In this document: positions 59,986 through 64,000 of the stretch, one piece after another | How the letters are laid out: each line of letters begins with the position of its first letter | How positions within the stretch are numbered: position 1 is the first letter of the stretch | Assembly (NCBI GenBank): GCA_045639185.1 | Contig: JAZUCO010000115.1 | Span: 1 to 64,000 of the forward strand | DNA length: 64,000 nucleotides | Direction: 5' to 3' | Source of the DNA: UBA1081 sp045639185 | Lineage (GTDB): Bacteria > Bacillota > Clostridia > Oscillospirales > Acutalibacteraceae | The notes under the pieces: model-generated | Told to the model about the DNA's origin: nothing | Database searches by the model: none | What the model saw: only the letters and a program-made list of their open reading frames with translations | Position numbers and translations under genes: made by a program

Positions 59986-60708
59986 ATGTTTATTGATTTA
60001 CATTGTCATATATTGCCCGATGTAGATGACGGTGCAGAATCTTTTAATGAAGCTGTTGATATTATCACTACAGCAAACAAATCAGGTACTACAATAATGG
60101 TACTCACACCTCATTATAATCAGATGAATAAACATCATTGTCATCTTAACAAAGAAATACTGACCGAAAAATACAAAAAATTCATATCAGATACAGAAAA
60201 AATTGATGCTAAAGTCAAGTTCTTTTTAGGTTCTGAATTGTTTGCAGATAAGAACATTTCGGATTTGTGTAAGAACAATGAGATTGTATCACTGAATGCA
60301 TCAAGATATGTTCTTACTGAATTTTATTTTGATGAGAAAATTGGGAATATTCAAAGCTATACCGATGAACTCTTATCTTTTGGCTATATTCCTGTTATTG
60401 CTCATCCCGAGAGATATAAAGATTTATCTCAGCAAGAATATTTTTCATTAATCAACAAAGGTTGTAAATTTCAGCTGAATAAAAACAGTATTCTAGGCAA
60501 GAACGGCAATGAAGTCAAAGAATTGGCATGGTGGATGCTGAATAATGATTTTGTTCATATAATAGCAAGTGATTGCCATAATTCAACATCCAGAAATGCT
60601 GACCTCAGCGAGCTATATGTACAGCTTCTTGATCAATTCAGCCCTGATAAAATCAGTGTCTGGATGCACGATAATCAGAAAAGAATTTTACTTGATAGAA
60701 ATATTTAA
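59986..60708 (+). CDS. Tyrosine-protein phosphatase, PHP type (CpsB/CapC/YwqE)
   Basis: The 240-residue PHP-domain protein has DLHCHILPDVDDGAESFNEAVDI at the start, LTPHYNQMNKHH, GSELFADKN, VIAHPERYKDL and IIASDCHNSTSRNADL, the metal motifs of CpsB phosphatases. It removes phosphate from the tyrosine-rich tails of Wzc/CpsD kinases and so controls polysaccharide chain length or export. It begins the divergent regulatory arm. The only in-frame ATG is 59986; AAAGG lies about 14 bases before, rather far. Confidence 0.92.
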   Translation: MFIDLHCHILPDVDDGAESFNEAVDIITTANKSGTTIMVLTPHYNQMNKHHCHLNKEILTEKYKKFISDTEKIDAKVKFFLGSELFADKNISDLCKNNEIVSLNASRYVLTEFYFDEKIGNIQSYTDELLSFGYIPVIAHPERYKDLSQQEYFSLINKGCKFQLNKNSILGKNGNEVKELAWWMLNNDFVHIIASDCHNSTSRNADLSELYVQLLDQFSPDKISVWMHDNQKRILLDRNI

Positions 60709-60722
60709 GAGAAGGTAATACA

Positions 60723-61580
60723 ATGCGAATAATAAGACTTTTTATAGTAATTTTATTTATAATCAGTATAGCGTTCACTGTTTACATAAAACTCAGTGAC
60801 AATGCTGACTATCAGGCACCTGTAATTGTTTGCAGTCAGGAGAAAATTATTGCAAGTGTTAAAGATTCTGATGAGAAGTTATTGAGTTATGTAACAGCTA
60901 ATGATGCTAAAGACGGAGACTTGACTGAAAATATAATTATTGAATCAATCTCACCATTCATAAGCAAAAATACCGCAAAAATCACATATGCGGTCTGTGA
61001 CTCAGAAAATAATGTTGCAAAGATTGAAAAAGACATTGTTTTTTTTGACTATACTGCACCTGAATTCAAGTTCAGTACTCAGCATGTATATTATGTAGGC
61101 GCTACAAAAGTTGAGCTTTTGAACGGTGTTACAGCATACGATAGTCTTGATGGTGATATTTCATCCAGAATCGTAATCTCTGATTCGGAGATAAATTTGT
61201 CCGAGCCCGGAATTTATCCGGTTACATACAAAGTTGCCACCAGTAAAGGTGTTACGGCAGAAATTACTGTGAATGCGTATGTTTATGCAAGCCGTCTTAC
61301 TGATGTAATACCTCTTAAATCCTATCTGGTTTATACTGATTTCGGTAAAGCTATTGATGCAGAAAGCTATATTACATCAATACCTGATAAGTATTTTAAC
61401 AACGAAGATAGTCTCTACAGATATGATTTTGAAATAATTGAAAATGTAGATTACAAAAAACAGGGTATTCACTATGTCACTTACAGAATATCAAGAATAG
61501 ATGAAAACGAGGAGTTTTCAGAGCCGTTTGTAATTGCAGAATCATATCTTGCAGTTGCAGTAAGGGGTGAGAATAAATGA
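60723..61580 (+). CDS. Membrane-anchored protein with DUF5011-like immunoglobulin domains
   Basis: The 285-residue protein has an N-terminal membrane anchor (LFIVILFIISIAFTVYIKL) and then two to three beta-sandwich repeats resembling DUF5011 domains: APVIVCSQEKII ... DGDLTENIIIES and YVGATKVELLNGVTAYDSLDGDISSRIV with VTYKVATSKG. Such domains occur on Gram-positive surface proteins. Its position between the CpsB phosphatase and the first Wzc-like kinase is unusual. It overlaps that kinase by four bases (ATGA) and starts behind GAGAAGG. It may act as an extracellular spacer or binding subunit of the polymer machinery (inference). Confidence 0.75.
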   Translation: MRIIRLFIVILFIISIAFTVYIKLSDNADYQAPVIVCSQEKIIASVKDSDEKLLSYVTANDAKDGDLTENIIIESISPFISKNTAKITYAVCDSENNVAKIEKDIVFFDYTAPEFKFSTQHVYYVGATKVELLNGVTAYDSLDGDISSRIVISDSEINLSEPGIYPVTYKVATSKGVTAEITVNAYVYASRLTDVIPLKSYLVYTDFGKAIDAESYITSIPDKYFNNEDSLYRYDFEIIENVDYKKQGIHYVTYRISRIDENEEFSEPFVIAESYLAVAVRGENK

Positions 61581-62983
61581 GAGAAATCCGTTTTGATTAT
61601 ATAAATTGGTATACCATTGCTAAAGATGTATTGCGAAACGGCTGGATTATTTTGCTTGCATTCTTAACCGGCTTTTTTGGTATCAGAGCTTATTTTGATT
61701 TTACATATAAACCTGAATACAAATGTTCAGCCACAGTTGCCATTAATGCAACAGATTCCGGTCTTTATTCTTTCTCTAGCCTTAATAAAACTATCGAAGC
61801 TGCATCTACCTTTCAGGAAATGTTTCAGAGTTCTTATTTTAAGGAGAAACTTGAGGATATTACAAAAAATCCTGTTGATGGTGTAATTTCTGCTGAACAG
61901 ATTTCAGAAACAAATCTTATTGTAATGTCTTACAAATGCGATTCTCCCATTGAAGCATATTCAATGCTGATTGCAGTTATTGAAAATTATAATGTAATAA
62001 CAGACTACAACTTTGAGAATATGCTTATTAATGTTATATCGCAGCCTGTTGTTCCAACAGTCCCGTCAAACCCTATTTCTTATAATCATTATGATAAGAT
62101 TGCAGCAGTCGCATTGGCTTTTGCTGTGCTGTTCTTTGTTGTAGTTTTTTCTTATTTCAGAGACACAGTAAAAAATGAAACTGATGTTAATTCAATGCTT
62201 GATACAAAATTGTTTAGTGTTGTATATCATGAGGAAAAGAACAAGACATTAAAAGCAAAACTCGGATTATCTCATTCAAAAGATCCGTTGTTAATAACAA
62301 ACATTCTGATAAATTACAGATTTGCTGAAACATTCAGAATAGCAGCACTTAAGCTTGATTATTTTGTGAAAGCTAAAAATGTTAAAACTGTTATGATAAC
62401 CAGCTGTGGTGAAAATGAAGGTAAATCAACAGCATCTGTAAATCTTGCACTTTCAATGGCAAAGATGGGAAGAAAAACTCTCCTTGTTGATGCTGACTTG
62501 AGAAAACCCGCAGTATATAAATTTTTCAACAATCAATACAATGATAAGCTTCAGGGGCTGGGTGAAGTTATCCGTGGAAATATTGCAATAAATAACGCAA
62601 TTATAAAAGAACCTAATACAGGACTTTATATTATGTGCGGTAAGCAAAAATACAGAAATAGCTCAGAAATGATTTCTACAAAGCGGTTTGAAATGTTTGT
62701 TGAATCTCTTAAAGAGCAATTTGATGTAATTATATTTGATACACCTCCCACATCTCTTGTATCTGATGCAGAAATTATTTCAGGATATATAGATGCAGCA
62801 CTTATTGTCGTTCGTCAGGATATTGCTCCCGTTCCTGAAATTAATGATATGATTGAAATGATTAGTCAATCAGGTGCATCTGTTGAAGGTTGTATTTTTA
62901 ATGATGTTCATGTTCTTCCTTCACTTTTCTCCAAATTAGAACAATCTTATGATGTTGATAAGAAATCGGAGGTGAATTCCTGA
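61577..62983 (+). CDS. Fused chain-length regulator and BY-kinase (Wzc-like), copy 1
   Basis: The 468-residue protein has an N-terminal Wzz-type domain between two membrane helices (IILLAFLTGFFGIRAYF near residue 25 and AAVALAFAVLFFVVVFSYF near 177). A cytoplasmic kinase follows with Walker A SCGENEGKSTASVNLAL near 276, Walker A' LLVDADLRKP and Walker B VIIFDTPPTSLVSD. In most Firmicutes these halves are separate CpsC and CpsD proteins; here they are fused as in Proteobacterial Wzc. The C-terminus has one Tyr (QSYDVD) and no tyrosine cluster, so autophosphorylation may be limited. A second copy overlaps its stop by one base. Confidence 0.88.
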   Translation: MREIRFDYINWYTIAKDVLRNGWIILLAFLTGFFGIRAYFDFTYKPEYKCSATVAINATDSGLYSFSSLNKTIEAASTFQEMFQSSYFKEKLEDITKNPVDGVISAEQISETNLIVMSYKCDSPIEAYSMLIAVIENYNVITDYNFENMLINVISQPVVPTVPSNPISYNHYDKIAAVALAFAVLFFVVVFSYFRDTVKNETDVNSMLDTKLFSVVYHEEKNKTLKAKLGLSHSKDPLLITNILINYRFAETFRIAALKLDYFVKAKNVKTVMITSCGENEGKSTASVNLALSMAKMGRKTLLVDADLRKPAVYKFFNNQYNDKLQGLGEVIRGNIAINNAIIKEPNTGLYIMCGKQKYRNSSEMISTKRFEMFVESLKEQFDVIIFDTPPTSLVSDAEIISGYIDAALIVVRQDIAPVPEINDMIEMISQSGASVEGCIFNDVHVLPSLFSKLEQSYDVDKKSEVNS

Positions 62984-64000
62984 TGACATCATTTCAGAAG
63001 AAATCATCAGCATTTACTGACGTTTCAGAAAATGCTTCACATCAGCCGGAAAATGTAATATTTGATTCAGCGGTTTTTGCTGTAGACTTTGCCAAGGCAA
63101 TAAAAAAATTCTGGTATATAATTTTATGTTTAGCATTAATATTTGGGTTTTCCGCAGGTTCATTTAAGTATAAAAACTATCAACCTATGTATGAGTCATC
63201 TGTATCTTTTTCTGTTACAGCTGTATCTTACAGTGCTAACGGAAATGCAGTTTTTGCATCTTACTATGATAATAATTCAGCTTCGCAGTTATCTAAAACA
63301 TTTCCATATATACTCAATACAGCAATGATGAAAAATGCTCTCAAAAATGAATTACAGTCATCATACATTAATGGTGCTATTTCAGCCTCTTCAGTTGCTG
63401 CTGATTCAAATATTTTTAAGGTTACTGTCACAAGCAATAATCCTGAAGATGCATACAATATTGTCAATGCTGTAGTTAATGTATATCCTGAAGTTGCTGT
63501 TTTTGTTGTAGGAAATATCAGTCTTAAAATTCTGATTCAGCCGACATTGCCTACTGAACCTTATACAACAAATAACTTTATCCGAACCGGTATAATTATG
63601 GCACTGGTAGGTGTTGGTTTTGGATTTGGACTTATTGCTGTTTATGCATTTTTCAGAAATACGGTCAGAAAAAAAGAAGATTTCAAAAACAAACTGAATC
63701 AGAAGTGTTTTGTTGAAGTTCCGTATGTTACATTCTACAGAACATCCAAAAGAGAGAAGAAAAATGAGCATGTTGTCAGAATTAATGACAGACATCCGAC
63801 ATTCAAAGAGTCGTTCAGATTGCTCAGAAAAAGACTTCTCAGAAATCTTTCAACAGATGATAAAGTTATAGCTGTTAGTGCTGCAGTTCATGGTGAGGGC
63901 AAAACAATGGTTGCTCTTAACCTTGCTCACACGCTTGCGCTCTCAAAACATAAAACAGCTTGCGTTGATTTTGATCTGAAAACACGCAGTGTTCAGAAAT
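62983..64000 (+). CDS. Fused chain-length regulator and BY-kinase, copy 2 (partial)
   Basis: The window ends inside this gene after 339 codons. The protein has an N-terminal cytoplasmic tail with MTSFQKKSSAFTDVSEN, a first membrane helix (WYIILCLALIFGFSAGSF, near residue 44), a Wzz-type domain with TSNNPEDAYNIVNAVVNVY, a proline-preceded second helix (QPTLPTEPYTTN then IIMALVGVGFGFGLIAVYAFF) and a kinase domain with Walker A HGEGKT near residues 303-308. The A' strand reads ACVDFDLKTRSV instead of the usual VDADLRxP. Start ATG 62983 follows GGAGGTGA and overlaps the previous stop. Its C-terminal tyrosine tail cannot be seen. Confidence 0.88.
   Translation, partial: MTSFQKKSSAFTDVSENASHQPENVIFDSAVFAVDFAKAIKKFWYIILCLALIFGFSAGSFKYKNYQPMYESSVSFSVTAVSYSANGNAVFASYYDNNSASQLSKTFPYILNTAMMKNALKNELQSSYINGAISASSVAADSNIFKVTVTSNNPEDAYNIVNAVVNVYPEVAVFVVGNISLKILIQPTLPTEPYTTNNFIRTGIIMALVGVGFGFGLIAVYAFFRNTVRKKEDFKNKLNQKCFVEVPYVTFYRTSKREKKNEHVVRINDRHPTFKESFRLLRKRLLRNLSTDDKVIAVSAAVHGEGKTMVALNLAHTLALSKHKTACVDFDLKTRSVQK

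Overview
This 64-kb window is AT-rich chromosomal DNA from a Gram-positive, spore-forming member of the Clostridia, most likely an uncultured gut-type Oscillospirales/Ruminococcaceae relative. The placement is inference from spoIIR, the HrcA/CIRCE-controlled hrcA-grpE-dnaK-dnaJ order, the yceD-rpmF pair, MtaB, EpsG-type polysaccharide genes, Shine-Dalgarno sites of the GGAGG type and consensus sigma-A promoters. No 16S rRNA gene is present to confirm it. I see no CRISPR array, insertion sequence, integrase or phage block.

Layout. (1) 1-600: a four-gene tRNA operon on the minus strand (Gly-Arg-His-Gln) with its own promoter and terminator. (2) 0.6-5.5 kb: a lipid kinase, a cysteine-rich FliB-like protein, and an ABC exporter followed by a nucleotidyltransferase-like protein. 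(3) 5.6-10.4 kb: the class I heat-shock operon behind a perfect CIRCE operator. (4) 10.4-24 kb, mostly minus strand: MscS channel, GH38 alpha-mannosidase, HAD phosphatase, SpoIIR, IspE, a PHP histidinol-phosphatase next to MurC, a two-component system and MtaB. (5) 24-35.4 kb: housekeeping genes on the plus strand (DacF-type carboxypeptidase, Pgi, YceD, RpmF, DUF512 radical-SAM-like protein, Der), then two adjacent small P-loop kinases with a radical SAM protein, then pyridoxal-kinase-like, TrmL and DegV-like genes. (6) 35.4-45.9 kb: accessory material with two very small amphipathic-peptide genes, a glycosyltransferase pair, NagA, a ceramidase-like protein, a secreted beta-helix protein, two tRNAs followed by an interrupted small gene, a lipoprotein, Ung and a metallophosphoesterase. 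(7) 45.9-64 kb: a Wzx/Wzy-type capsule or exopolysaccharide locus. Thirteen genes run on the minus strand from a CapD/PglF-like dehydratase to a KdsB-like cytidylyltransferase. Diverging from it is the regulatory arm: CpsB-type phosphatase, a DUF5011-like membrane protein and two tandem Wzc-like proteins, the last one cut by the window edge.

How the genes work together. In the polysaccharide locus, the membrane dehydratase and the monotopic sugar transferase would make the first lipid-linked sugar. Seven further transferases (families 2, 4 and 32) and a DUF115 protein would extend it, Wzx would flip it, EpsG would polymerise it, and the Wzc/CpsB pair would set chain length through tyrosine phosphorylation.

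Most worth a second look: two independent 32-33 codon genes (35520-35618 and 38249-38350), each with its own promoter, ribosome binding site and terminator, encoding amphipathic helices that resemble the C-terminal tail of the secreted beta-helix protein nearby; a HAD phosphatase gene whose promoter places the transcription start on the ATG itself; and an interrupted 83-codon gene behind tRNA-Trp. No stretch longer than about 300 bases lacks a gene. Start codons were moved from the longest open frame wherever a ribosome binding site decides it, as stated in each entry.
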